DNA of 64,000 nucleotides, taken from contig NZ_PVYW01000019.1 in assembly GCF_003001675.1 (NCBI RefSeq), positions 1-64,000 on the forward strand, in the 5' to 3' direction. Positions within the stretch are counted from its first letter, which is position 1, and each line of letters starts with the position of its first letter. The notes beneath the pieces were generated by a model that was given only the letters and a program-made list of their open reading frames with translations, did no database searches and was not told the origin of the DNA. Shown here one piece after another: positions 37,808 through 45,934 of the stretch. The position numbers and the translations under genes are program-made. The DNA is from Cohnella sp. SGD-V74. GTDB lineage: Bacteria; Bacillota; Bacilli; Paenibacillales; Paenibacillaceae.

Positions 37808-37850
37808 GTTCAAAAAGTCCGGTTTTGATCACGAAGCGAACTTTTTGAAC
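37808..37850. repeat. Perfect 11-bp inverted repeat upstream of yabP
   Basis: GTTCAAAAAGT (37808-37818) and ACTTTTTGAAC (37840-37850) flank a 21-bp loop. It stands at the exact junction between the conserved yabP-yabQ genes and the accessory block. It may act as a terminator in either direction because each arm contains five T or A residues; it also looks like a dispersed intergenic element. Confidence 0.65.
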
Positions 37851-37905
37851 ACATATTTAAGACTAGCCTATGGGCATGGGAGTTAAATTAGAACCGGCTT
37901 GCGCT

Positions 37906-38982
37906 CTATCGGATAACGACGCTCACCGGCTTCGTAACGGTCAGCTCGGCGCCTGCGTATACAGGAAGGCCGGACTGCGGCTCGATGCGGAACAGGACGA
38001 CCGAATCCGAGTTCTGATTCGCCGCGACCAGCCACTTCCCGTCCGGGGAGAGGGCGAAGTGCCGCGGAAATTTGCCGCGCGTGGAGACGTAACCGGCGGG
38101 GCTCAGCTTGCCCGTCTGCTCGTCGATCGCAAGGACGCCGATGCTGTCGTGGCCGCGGTTGGAGACGTACAGGAAACGTCCGTCCTTCGATGCGGCGATC
38201 TCGGCGCACCAGCTCTCTCCCGTGAAGGAAGGCGGCAGCGTGGACAGCGTCTCTTGGCGTGTCAGCTTGCCCGCCTCATATGCGAACCGGGTAACGGTGC
38301 TGTCCAGCTCGTTAACGGCATAGACGGCGCTGCCCGACGGATGGAAAGCGAGATGGCGCGGGCCTGCGCCCGGCTCCAGCGAAGCTGCGTCGTGAGCGAC
38401 CCACTGGCTGCCTTCCGTGTCGCGGGCATACGTCATGATCTTGTCCATGCCCAAGTCGGCGACGAGCAAATATTGCCCGTCCGGGCTGAACGTGACGGAA
38501 TGCGGGTGCGGCCCTAGCTGCCGATCCTGATTCGGTCCCGAACCAGTGTGACGGAAGCGGATCGACGGAGGTCCCGGACGCTCGTCCGAACGGACCGGAT
38601 ACAGCATGACGGACTCCCCGCTGTAGTTGGAGACGGCCAGCCAATCTTCCGAAGGCGTGAGCGACAGATGGCACGGATGGGCGCCATGGGTCGGATGGTA
38701 TTGGCCCGGTCCCAGCTTGCGAGTGTCCGCGTCGATCGGGAACGAAGCAAGCTGACCGCCCTCCGCCTTGTCTCCGTCCACGTCGATATGCTCTTCCACC
38801 TCGCTGACCGCATAGAGGCGAGTCCCGCTCTTGTTCACGCGCAGAAACGACGGATTCTCGATATTCCCATACTCCGCCGTCTTCACCAGTTCCCCCGTCT
38901 CCGTCAACAGTTCCGCCCTCGTAATGCCGACTTCATTTTTCGCGCCGTAGGCGCCGATCCATATTTCGTAGGTTTTGGTCAT
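37906..38982 (-). CDS. Lactonase-family beta-propeller protein (6-phosphogluconolactonase-like)
   Basis: A 358-residue cytoplasmic seven-bladed propeller of the YbhE/Pgl (YkgB) type, which hydrolyse 6-phosphogluconolactone in some bacteria. Repeated blade motifs are NPSFLRVNKSGTRLYAVSE, GAHPCHLSLTPSEDWLAVSNY, GPHPHSVTFSPDGQYLLVADLG, GPRHLAFHPSGSAVYAVNEL and FPRHFALSPDGKWLVAANQ, with regularly spaced His and Asp residues. There is no signal peptide. Isolated in the block: the next genes upstream (MocR) and downstream (yabP) are not obvious partners. Substrate unproven. Confidence 0.85.
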   Translation of the reverse strand: MTKTYEIWIGAYGAKNEVGITRAELLTETGELVKTAEYGNIENPSFLRVNKSGTRLYAVSEVEEHIDVDGDKAEGGQLASFPIDADTRKLGPGQYHPTHGAHPCHLSLTPSEDWLAVSNYSGESVMLYPVRSDERPGPPSIRFRHTGSGPNQDRQLGPHPHSVTFSPDGQYLLVADLGMDKIMTYARDTEGSQWVAHDAASLEPGAGPRHLAFHPSGSAVYAVNELDSTVTRFAYEAGKLTRQETLSTLPPSFTGESWCAEIAASKDGRFLYVSNRGHDSIGVLAIDEQTGKLSPAGYVSTRGKFPRHFALSPDGKWLVAANQNSDSVVLFRIEPQSGLPVYAGAELTVTKPVSVVIR

Positions 38983-39139
38983 GGTAAAATGGCTCCTTAG
39001 ATGAAAATAGAGTTCCGCCCGCGAAGGGAAAAGCCCCTATTATCATACAACATTTAGAAATAATTCCATAGTGATCGGAGGCGATTTGACCCGAGCACGA
39101 TGTTCCCGAAACTACCTGATTGGCGCAATGCTACTCATC

Positions 39140-39300
39140 AGTTGCACGTATAATTGCCTCGTGCTATCTATAAGAATAGAAATAAGGAGCCGGACGCCAT
39201 CCGACTCCCCTGTACAACATCTTGGATGGGAAACCTCCGAGCAAACCCGAAAATAACCCGTTCCCCTGGCGTCAACCTGGGCGGGTTATTTTCGCTTTTT
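39140..39300 (+). ncRNA. Candidate small RNA ending in a strong terminator
   Basis: A possible plus-strand promoter (TTGCAC, 17 bp, TATCTA, near 39142-39170) is followed by a hairpin (GGAGCCGGA with TCCGACTCC, about 39187-39210) and by the terminator at 39248-39300. No protein frame with a ribosome binding site is evident. This could equally be just the 3' end region of the MocR gene. Confidence 0.25.
39248..39300. terminator. Terminator with perfect 13-bp stem
   Basis: CGAAAATAACCCG (39248-39260) pairs perfectly with CGGGTTATTTTCG (39282-39294). On the plus strand it is followed by CTTTTT. On the minus strand it can terminate the MocR gene, whose stop is at 39370. Confidence 0.8.
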
Positions 39301-39369
39301 CAGATAAGTGAGCAACGCCAGCAAGAACATGCCGAGCATAATCACTTCCGTAAACTTGTGCAACTCCGA

Positions 39370-40713
39370 CTACCAGTTGCCTCCGCGCTTGATTTCCTCG
39401 ATGATCGCCTTAACCCCTGCGTCGATCTGCTCCGGCTGCGTCTGCGAGATGCTGATGCGCAGAAATTTCTCCCGCTCCAGATAGTCCGACAGGTAGTACG
39501 CTTTGTCCGAAACAACGTTGACATTCCTGGCTGCAAGACGCTTGATCAGACGGTCCACATTCACCGTCGGCTGCAGTTTAAATTGCATATAGATGCCCGA
39601 ACGAATGTCCGGCACTTCGATCAGACCCGCTTCGTTGTACCGTTCTACCGCCTCGTTCAACGCCTGCATCCTCGATGCGTACAAGCTGCATATTTTGTGC
39701 TTGTGCCGCTCGTACATGCCGTTCTTGATATACACCTCGAGCGCCGCCTGGGACAGCAGCGACGTGTCGGGGTAGACTTTATACGCGTGGAACGTCTTGA
39801 GCAGCCGCTCCGGCAGCACGATAGCTCCCAACCTTAGGCCGGGGAAAATGATTTTGGAGAAGCTTTTCACGTAAACGACGTGCGAGCTCGTATCGTAAGC
39901 ATAGATCGGGTCGAATTTGCGATCCGCGCCGAGGTCCGCCATATAGTCGTCCTCCAGGACGTACACGTCGTATTTGCCCGCCAATCTGGCGATCGCTTTC
40001 CTCTCCTCCGCGCTGTAGGTAGTGCCGAGCGGATTGTGGAATCTGCACATCGTGTAGAAAAATTTAATGTCTTCGCTTCGGAATTTCCGCTCCAATTCCG
40101 CCAAATCGATCCCCGCGCCCGTACGCGCGATGCCGGATACCGGTATGCCTTCCGTCTCCAGCAGCCGCAAGTAGCCGTCATAGCTCGGCTGCTCGACCAG
40201 AACCGTCTTTTTGCCGCTGGGAAACGGCATTCTCGCCATAATCTCCAGCGCCTGATACGCGCCCGGGGTGACGATGATTCGCTCCGGCTTGGCGAATACT
40301 TGATCCTCGGCCAGATGAGTCGCCAGCGTCCGTCGGAAGGACTCCAGCCCTTTGGGATCGCCGTAAGTAAATAAATCGTACTTATAGATATCGATCGCTC
40401 TGTTCAGACAGTGTTGAAAATCCAAATACGGAAACACGTCCAAGTCCGGCAGCACCGTGGCAAAATTGATCTCCGTCCCGTCCCTCTCGTCGCGCCAGTC
40501 CCCGGGTTTCTCGACGACGTAGAAGCCGCTTTGGGGGACGGAATACACGACGTGGCGCTTCTCCAGCTCCGCGTAGGCGCGCGCGATCGTGCTGACGCTG
40601 CACCCGTACGATTCCGCGGCGCTGCGGACGGAAGGCAGCTTCTGCCCGGGAACGTACTGCTTCTCCCGAATCTTGTTCTCCATATCGGACAGAATCGAAA
40701 AGTACTTTTTCAC
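39370..40713 (-). CDS. MocR-type regulator: GntR helix-turn-helix fused to an aminotransferase domain
   Basis: A 447-residue PLP-dependent transcription factor. Residues 1-70 form a winged helix (PGQKLPSVRSAAESYGCSVSTIARAYAELEKRHVVYSVPQSGFYV in part). Residues 100-440 form a fold-type I aminotransferase with TPGAYQALEIMARM, NPLGTTYS, LEDDYMADL and the PLP lysine in VKSFSKIIFPGLRLG. Such proteins usually control a neighbouring divergent or nearby gene. A downstream-facing remnant monooxygenase gene lies just upstream on the same strand and an EamA exporter is divergent; an 18-bp palindrome lies between them. Effector unknown. Confidence 0.93.
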   Translation of the reverse strand: MKKYFSILSDMENKIREKQYVPGQKLPSVRSAAESYGCSVSTIARAYAELEKRHVVYSVPQSGFYVVEKPGDWRDERDGTEINFATVLPDLDVFPYLDFQHCLNRAIDIYKYDLFTYGDPKGLESFRRTLATHLAEDQVFAKPERIIVTPGAYQALEIMARMPFPSGKKTVLVEQPSYDGYLRLLETEGIPVSGIARTGAGIDLAELERKFRSEDIKFFYTMCRFHNPLGTTYSAEERKAIARLAGKYDVYVLEDDYMADLGADRKFDPIYAYDTSSHVVYVKSFSKIIFPGLRLGAIVLPERLLKTFHAYKVYPDTSLLSQAALEVYIKNGMYERHKHKICSLYASRMQALNEAVERYNEAGLIEVPDIRSGIYMQFKLQPTVNVDRLIKRLAARNVNVVSDKAYYLSDYLEREKFLRISISQTQPEQIDAGVKAIIEEIKRGGNW

Positions 40714-40755
40714 GCGCGCCCCTCCTTTCTCCCGACTGCGGTTGCCGATTTCGCC

Positions 40756-42073
40756 CTATTCCCGACGGAGGGGACGAGCAAGTCCCAGATGGTCGCGCAA
40801 GGTGTTTCCCATATAAGCGGAACGGTAGACGCCCCGATTTTGCAATTCCGGAACGACCAGCTCGACGAAGTCGTCAAGCTCGCCCGGCAAATGCCGGGGG
40901 AGAAGATTAAACCCATCCGCACCGTATTCCATGAGCCACCTTGTCAACTCATCGGCGATCTGCGACGGCGTCCCTTTCAAGGTCAAATGGCCCGCATCGC
41001 TCATGACGTGCCGGTAGAGCTCGGCGATAGTCCGCAAGCCCAGAGCTGCCGCCTGCGCTTTAAGCTCCCTATACCGCGCTCCCGGAGGCGCGCCGTTCGA
41101 GTCTGCATCGGGCAGGAGAGCGTCCAGCGGGTAATCTCGAACATCCAGACCGATCGCCAGAGAGACATGGTCCTTCCGAATGGTATCCCCCATAGCGCGC
41201 TGCCAGAGCTGTTCCTTCTCGCGCACCTCGGCTTCCGTCCGGCCGACGGTCACCTGAAGTCCGGGCATGATGACCAGATCGTTAGGGGAACGGCCATACT
41301 TGCCCATACGCGATTTCACGTCCTGATAAAATTGCTTGGCGTCCTGGAACGAAGGCTGCGCCGTAAAAATCATATCCGCATTACGCGCCGCTCTTTCTTT
41401 GAAGGTGTCCGATTCCCCGGCCTGAATCATCACCGGATGACCCTGCGGCGGTCGGGCCAGCGTAAGCGGACCTCGTGTCCGTCATGATTGATCGGATGCA
41501 CCTTCGACGGCGTCATATAACGTCCGTCCGATCGATCTTGTCTGAACGCATCGTCTTCCCAGCTATCCCACAGCGCCTTCACCACCGAGACGAACTCCTC
41601 CGAATATATTCGTGACGCTTGTCGAGCGGAATCCGGTTGCCGTATGTAAAGTTGTGCGCATAGGCGTCTCCGCGCGAAGTTACGATGTTCCACGCGGCTC
41701 GGCCGCCGCTCAAATGGTCCATGGAAGCAAGCATTCTCGCCAGATGGTAAGGCTCTTGGTAAGTGGTCGAGACGGTCGCCGCCAAGCCGATGCGCCTGGT
41801 GATCCCGATCATCGACGATAACAGCGTAATAGGCTCCGGCCAGGCGTTCACGCCGCGGCCTAACGCATCTTCCTCCTGCACGTTGGACATCGCGTACTTG
41901 TCGGACAGGAACAGCATGTCGAATAATCCCTCTTCCGCCTTCTTCGCGGTCCGGCTGTGGAACTCCAATCCCAGCAGTCCGTCCGCCGCCGCTCCCGGAT
42001 ACCGCCATCCGCCGCCCAGATGGGCTGGCGACACCAACAAGGAAGACATCTTCAATTGCCTGTATACTCCCAT
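40756..42073 (-). pseudogene. LLM-class flavin-dependent monooxygenase (NtaA/SnaA/DszA type), two frameshifts
   Basis: Three consecutive frames together make one full-length protein. Frame one (42073 to about 41610) has LLVSPAHLGGGWRYPGA, SDKYAMSNV and AAWNIVTSRGDAYAHNF...RHEY. Frame two (to about 41470) continues SEEFVSVVKALWDSWEDDA. Frame three (to 40756) resumes at GPLTLARPPQGHPVMIQAGES and runs to the usual C-terminus. The first shift is at ATATATT (41603-41611), where two extra bases AT break the frame. The second, near 41465-41475, looks like loss of a few bases at GGTCCGC. Two independent lesions argue against sequencing error alone. Confidence 0.85.
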
Positions 42074-42138
42074 TTTCTCATTCGTCCTCTCCGCTCTTTC
42101 TACTCATTATACTATACGTCCAGCAGTACGCTCACCCT

Positions 42139-42156
42139 AACTGTATCGATACAGTT
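42139..42156. promoter_or_regulatory. Perfect 18-bp palindrome between divergent genes
   Basis: AACTGTATCGATACAGTT is its own reverse complement. It lies between the monooxygenase pseudogene (minus, start 42073) and the EamA transporter (plus, start 42260). On the minus side a TATAAT lies near 42112-42117, so the palindrome is upstream of that promoter. A GntR/MocR operator is the natural reading. Confidence 0.7.
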
Positions 42157-42259
42157 GGAGCAAAAAGGCGTTGTTCCGACCTTGGTTCTGGCTTATCTTC
42201 AATACAACGGTTGAAACGTTCGCGAACACCTGCCGTTTGTTGGAGAGGATGATGTCCCC

Positions 42260-43234
42260 ATGAATCGCAAAGAATTAAGGCTCGCATATTCCTTCGCCGT
42301 GCTGAACGCCGTCATTATTGGGCTGTCCTTCTTATTTGCCAAGGTCGCGCTCGAACATGCCGATCCGCTCGACACGCTGGCGTTCCGGTTTGCCGCTTCG
42401 TTCTTGGTCATGTCCGTGCCGGTGGCGCTCGGCTGGTTTAAGCTGTCGTACCGGGGCAAGCCGTTGTACAAAGTGCTGCTGCTGGCCTCGATGTACCCGC
42501 TTGGCTTTTTCACGCTTCAGGCGTACGGCCTGCAGCATGCGACCTCGGCGGAGGGAGGCATTCTGTACGCGTTCACCCCGATTGTCACGATGATCATCGC
42601 CGCCGTGTTTTTGAAGGAATCGACTTCCGTCCTGCAGAAGCTGTCGATCTTCCTATCGGTGTTCGGCGTCGTGTTCATCTTCGTGATGAAAGGCAGCGGC
42701 ATCGATTGGTCGAATCTGACGGGGATCTCCTTGTTACTGTTGACGTGCTTCGCTTTCGCCGGGTATACCGTGCTGGTCCGTTCGCTCTCGAAGCAATTCA
42801 GTCCGGCGGAACTCACTTATTTGACGCTCGGAGTCGGGTTCGTCGTCTTTATGATCGTATCGTTCTCCAGCCATGCGGCGGGCGGAACGCTTGATCGCTT
42901 TTTCGCGCCGCTCTCCAGCACCCCCTTCGTCCTGTCCATCCTCTTCCTGGGCGTGGTGTCCTCGCTGGTCACGTCATTGTTGGCCAACTACATCCTGTCC
43001 AAAATGGAAGCGTCGAAGATGAGCGTATTCGCCAATCTCTCCACAATCGTCTCCATGGGGGCCGGAGCGATGTTCCTCGGAGAGGAATTGACAATGTATC
43101 ATCTGATCGGGTCGGTACTGATTATCGCCGGGGTCATCGGAACGAACCGTTTGGGTCGTAAAAGAGCGGCCGGGATTCCCTCGGATGAAAGCCGTGCGAA
43201 CAAGGGCATGAAAGCTTCTGCTATTAAAAATTAA
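42260..43234 (+). CDS. EamA/DMT-family transporter (RhaT-like, ten membrane helices)
   Basis: A 324-residue inner-membrane permease with two EamA repeats (about residues 10-145 and 160-300), ten predicted helices and characteristic motifs: GLSFLFAKVAL, the ATSAEGGILYAFTPIVTMI stretch, and SLLANYILSKMEASKMSVFANLSTIV. These proteins usually export amino acids or metabolites; the substrate here is not known. GGAGAGGATGATG precedes ATG. A possible promoter is TTGTTC, 17 bp, TATCTT upstream. Adjacent MocR regulators commonly control such exporters. Confidence 0.9.
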   Translation: MNRKELRLAYSFAVLNAVIIGLSFLFAKVALEHADPLDTLAFRFAASFLVMSVPVALGWFKLSYRGKPLYKVLLLASMYPLGFFTLQAYGLQHATSAEGGILYAFTPIVTMIIAAVFLKESTSVLQKLSIFLSVFGVVFIFVMKGSGIDWSNLTGISLLLLTCFAFAGYTVLVRSLSKQFSPAELTYLTLGVGFVVFMIVSFSSHAAGGTLDRFFAPLSSTPFVLSILFLGVVSSLVTSLLANYILSKMEASKMSVFANLSTIVSMGAGAMFLGEELTMYHLIGSVLIIAGVIGTNRLGRKRAAGIPSDESRANKGMKASAIKN

Positions 43235-43262
43235 CCAAAGAAGATCGAGGAGTGTGGAGTAT

Positions 43263-43895
43263 ATGTTATCTGCTGCGCAAACTGATTTTTTCGCCATCGT
43301 TCGGGAACGTCGTTCCGTTAAACAATATGACGTCTCGCACCGTCTAAGCGAACAAGAGATTAAAGAGCTGCTGGAGATTGCCGGAAGCGCGCCTTCCGCC
43401 TGGAATCTTCAGCACTGGAAATTCCTCGTGCTCAACGACAAGAAGGCCCAAGCGAAGCTGCTGCCTATCGCCTACGACCAACGGCAAGTAGCGGAAGCTT
43501 CCGTCGTCATCGCCGTATTGGGCGACCTCGAAGCCCATCTGAACGCCGAAGAGGTCTACGGACCTGATGTGAAAGCCGGAAAGCTGTCGGAGGAGATCAA
43601 GTCGGGTCTGGTCAGCCAAATTGAAGAGGCCTACGCGGACGCTTCAGCCTTCCCGCGCGACGAGGCGATCCGCAACGCATCGCTTGCCGCGATGCAGCTC
43701 ATGCTCGCGGCAAAGGCGGCGGGGCTCGATTCGTGCCCGCTTGGCGGTTTCGACCCTGATCAATTCACGGAAGCGTTCGGCGTTCCTTCGCGCTATGTGC
43801 CGGTCATGCTAGTCGCGATCGGCAAGGCGGCCGCTCCGGCTCGTCCTTCTCCCAGGTTCAAGGCCGAACGGACGGCGGTCTGGAATCGTTTCTGA
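43263..43895 (+). CDS. Nitroreductase-family flavoprotein
   Basis: A 210-residue FMN-dependent oxidoreductase. ATG at 43263 lies 10 bp after GAGGAG; a GTG at 43254 is less likely. Motifs are RERRSVKQYD at the N-terminus (FMN phosphate), APSAWNLQHWKFLVL (FMN-binding), SLAAMQLMLAAKAAGLDSCPLGGFD and the C-terminal basic region. It has a B. subtilis YodC/YdgI-type size. It follows the EamA gene by 28 bp, so both may be in one transcript that ends at the terminator downstream. Physiological substrate unknown. Confidence 0.9.
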   Translation: MLSAAQTDFFAIVRERRSVKQYDVSHRLSEQEIKELLEIAGSAPSAWNLQHWKFLVLNDKKAQAKLLPIAYDQRQVAEASVVIAVLGDLEAHLNAEEVYGPDVKAGKLSEEIKSGLVSQIEEAYADASAFPRDEAIRNASLAAMQLMLAAKAAGLDSCPLGGFDPDQFTEAFGVPSRYVPVMLVAIGKAAAPARPSPRFKAERTAVWNRF

Positions 43896-43914
43896 CCTCT
43901 TGCAGAAACTTCAA

Positions 43915-43958
43915 AAGTCCCCCGGACCGGAGAATGACTCTCCCGGACCGGGGGACTT
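43915..43958. terminator. Bidirectional terminator between nitroreductase and lacI
   Basis: AAGTCCCCCGG pairs with CCGGGGGACTT around a 20-nt centre that itself contains CCGG pairs. It serves the rightward nitroreductase gene and the leftward LacI gene (stop at 43972). Confidence 0.8.
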
Positions 43959-43971
43959 CAATTTAGGGCGC

Positions 43972-44979
43972 TTACGGAACCTTTCGGCAGCTCTCGCGAA
44001 CAACCAGCTCGTGCGGAAGAATAATGTCTCCCTTCGCGGCTTCGGGGTCCGAAATCTGTTTCAGCAAGGTTTCCATGGTGATTTTGCCCATGTGATGGAT
44101 GGGCTGCTCCATCGAGGTCAGACGGGGGCGGACGAGCTCCGTCATCTGGCTGCCGTCGAACCCCATGACGGAGATGTCCTCGGGAATGCGCAGGCCGTGG
44201 TCCCAGATGCAATTCATCGCACCGATCGCCATATCGTCGCTCACGACGAACACCGCGCCGGGCCGCTGCTTGTTGTTCAGCAGCTCCTTCATGAGCTCGT
44301 AACCGCTCTTGACCTTGTAGTCGCCGAACCGAATGTTCTCATAGACGATCTTGACCGAATGGTCGGCGAGCGCATTGCGGTAACCGCTGTAGCGGTTCTG
44401 TCCGGAGGTCACGTCGCGCAGGTCGCCGCCGATAAACCCGATGCTGTCGTGGCCCAGCTCGATTAAATATTTCGTGGCGTCGTAAGCCGCCTGATAGTCG
44501 TCGATGATAATGGAAGTGAAGTCCTGATCCATCGGCTTGACACTGGAAAATACGACCGGGATGTTCGTCTTGTGGATTTGCGCGCGAATGTCTTCGTTGA
44601 TTTTCTCGTGCATGATAATGATGCCTTCCACGCGCATTTCCGTAAAGACGTTAAGGTACTTCAGCTCCTTGTCGATGTCCTCTATAATGTTGCACACCAG
44701 CAGATTATAGCCGTTCGAGCTCGCGGCTTCCTCGACACTGCTCAGGATGGTCGAATAGAAGCTGGAGGTCAAATCGGGCACGATGACGCCGATCAGGTTC
44801 GTCTTCTTGAGCACCAGGCTGCGCGCGATATGGCTCGGCGCGTACCCCAGCTGTTCGATCGCCTTATTGACCTTCCTTCGCATCTCGTCCTTGACGTATT
44901 TCTCGCCGTTCAACACTCTCGATACCGTGGTCACAGAGACTCCGGCCACTCGGGCCACGTCTTTGATTTTCGCTTGCAA
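43972..44979 (-). CDS. LacI-family transcriptional regulator at the end of the iol operon
   Basis: A 335-residue repressor. TTG at 44979 is well placed after AAAGGGTGA; GTG at 44988 is the alternative. The N-terminal HTH reads KIKDVARVAGVSVTTVSRVLNG, with the hinge helix APSHIARSLVLKK. The periplasmic-binding-like core follows (VIVPDLTSSFYSTIL, GHDSIGFIGGD, AVFVVSDDMAIGAMN, VMGFDGSQMTELV). It is the last gene after iolB (41 bp), so it is probably transcribed with the genes it controls. The effector could be an inositol intermediate or the imported glycoside; unknown. Confidence 0.92.
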   Translation of the reverse strand: MQAKIKDVARVAGVSVTTVSRVLNGEKYVKDEMRRKVNKAIEQLGYAPSHIARSLVLKKTNLIGVIVPDLTSSFYSTILSSVEEAASSNGYNLLVCNIIEDIDKELKYLNVFTEMRVEGIIIMHEKINEDIRAQIHKTNIPVVFSSVKPMDQDFTSIIIDDYQAAYDATKYLIELGHDSIGFIGGDLRDVTSGQNRYSGYRNALADHSVKIVYENIRFGDYKVKSGYELMKELLNNKQRPGAVFVVSDDMAIGAMNCIWDHGLRIPEDISVMGFDGSQMTELVRPRLTSMEQPIHHMGKITMETLLKQISDPEAAKGDIILPHELVVRESCRKVP

Positions 44980-45020
44980 TAGACTCACCCTTTAATTCTC
45001 GTCAGTAAACATGGTCATGG

Positions 45021-45896
45021 TTAGTTTCGACGAATTCCTCCGGAATTCCTCTTCGTTGCCTCGTCGATGGCTCCCTCTCCGACAGGGGCCCCGGGTACGA
45101 GCCAGGCGTGAGCGGGATCGTTGGCGATTCTCCAAGTCCGTCTAGGTCCGGCCATCACGTTCAAATAATAGACTTCGTAGCCGGGTGGAGCCGACACCGG
45201 GTGGTACCCTTCCGGTACGAGAACGACCTCTCCGTCGTTCACGGCCAGCGTCTCGTCCAACGAGCGATCGTCGGTATAGACTCTCTGAACGGCAAACCCT
45301 TGCTTCGGGCTGACCTCATAGTAATAGGTCTCCTCTAGCAGGGATTCGTCCGGCAGCGCGTCGCGATCATGCTTGTGCGGAGGAAAGCTCGACCAGTGGC
45401 CGGCCGGCGTGAATACCTCCACCACGAGCAAGCTGTCCGCGGCTTCCGTCTCCGGCAGAATATGATGGATGAGCCGAGCGGTGACGCCTTCGCCTCGATG
45501 CTCGACCGCCGTTTGCTCGGGGGAGATCAACCGAGCTTCCGCGCTTCCCATGCCGGGCGCCCAGCAAACCGCAAGCCGCAGCTCCGAACGTGCGGTCAGC
45601 GTAAACTCGTCTCCGGAGGGAACGTAGACGGAGAACGGGGGAATTTTCTCGAAGACGCTCATCCGGCGTCCGATCCGCTGCCATTGCGATCCGGAGGAGG
45701 TCGTCACGTCCGCCACGCCTCCCAGGAGAACGAGGCAAGCTTCGCGCTCTTCGGTGGCTCGCCGCAGCGTCGCCCCGGGCTCCAGCCGGTACACCTCGAA
45801 TCCGACGTGCGCCCAGCCGGCCGATTCCGGGGTAATGCGAAGCACATTGCCTTCGTCGTCCGGAGCCGGGCGGGGTTTTACGATTAGTTTGCTCAT
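45021..45896 (-). CDS. iolB: 5-deoxy-glucuronate isomerase
   Basis: Converts 5-deoxy-D-glucuronate to 2-deoxy-5-keto-D-gluconate in inositol catabolism. From ATG at 45896 (8 bp after AAGG) it is 291 residues, the usual length; the longer frame upstream is in iolA. It is a bicupin: N-terminal FEVYRLEPGATLRRATEEREACLVLLGG, then HWSSFPPHKHDRD with the metal-binding His residues, ETYYYEVSPKQGFAVQRVYTDDRSLDE and EGYHPVSAPPGYEVYYLNVMAG. It is separated from iolA by 38 bp. Confidence 0.96.
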   Translation of the reverse strand: MSKLIVKPRPAPDDEGNVLRITPESAGWAHVGFEVYRLEPGATLRRATEEREACLVLLGGVADVTTSSGSQWQRIGRRMSVFEKIPPFSVYVPSGDEFTLTARSELRLAVCWAPGMGSAEARLISPEQTAVEHRGEGVTARLIHHILPETEAADSLLVVEVFTPAGHWSSFPPHKHDRDALPDESLLEETYYYEVSPKQGFAVQRVYTDDRSLDETLAVNDGEVVLVPEGYHPVSAPPGYEVYYLNVMAGPRRTWRIANDPAHAWLVPGAPVGEGAIDEATKRNSGGIRRN

Positions 45897-45934
45897 CCTA
45901 GCAGCCTTCTTTCCCGTAGAGGTTGGGGCCGGTT

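Noticed and set aside
41430-42008. Independent 192-residue protein inside the monooxygenase region
   Set aside because: Only its C-terminal third shows family similarity, as the middle part of the frameshifted monooxygenase; the rest is an out-of-frame shadow.
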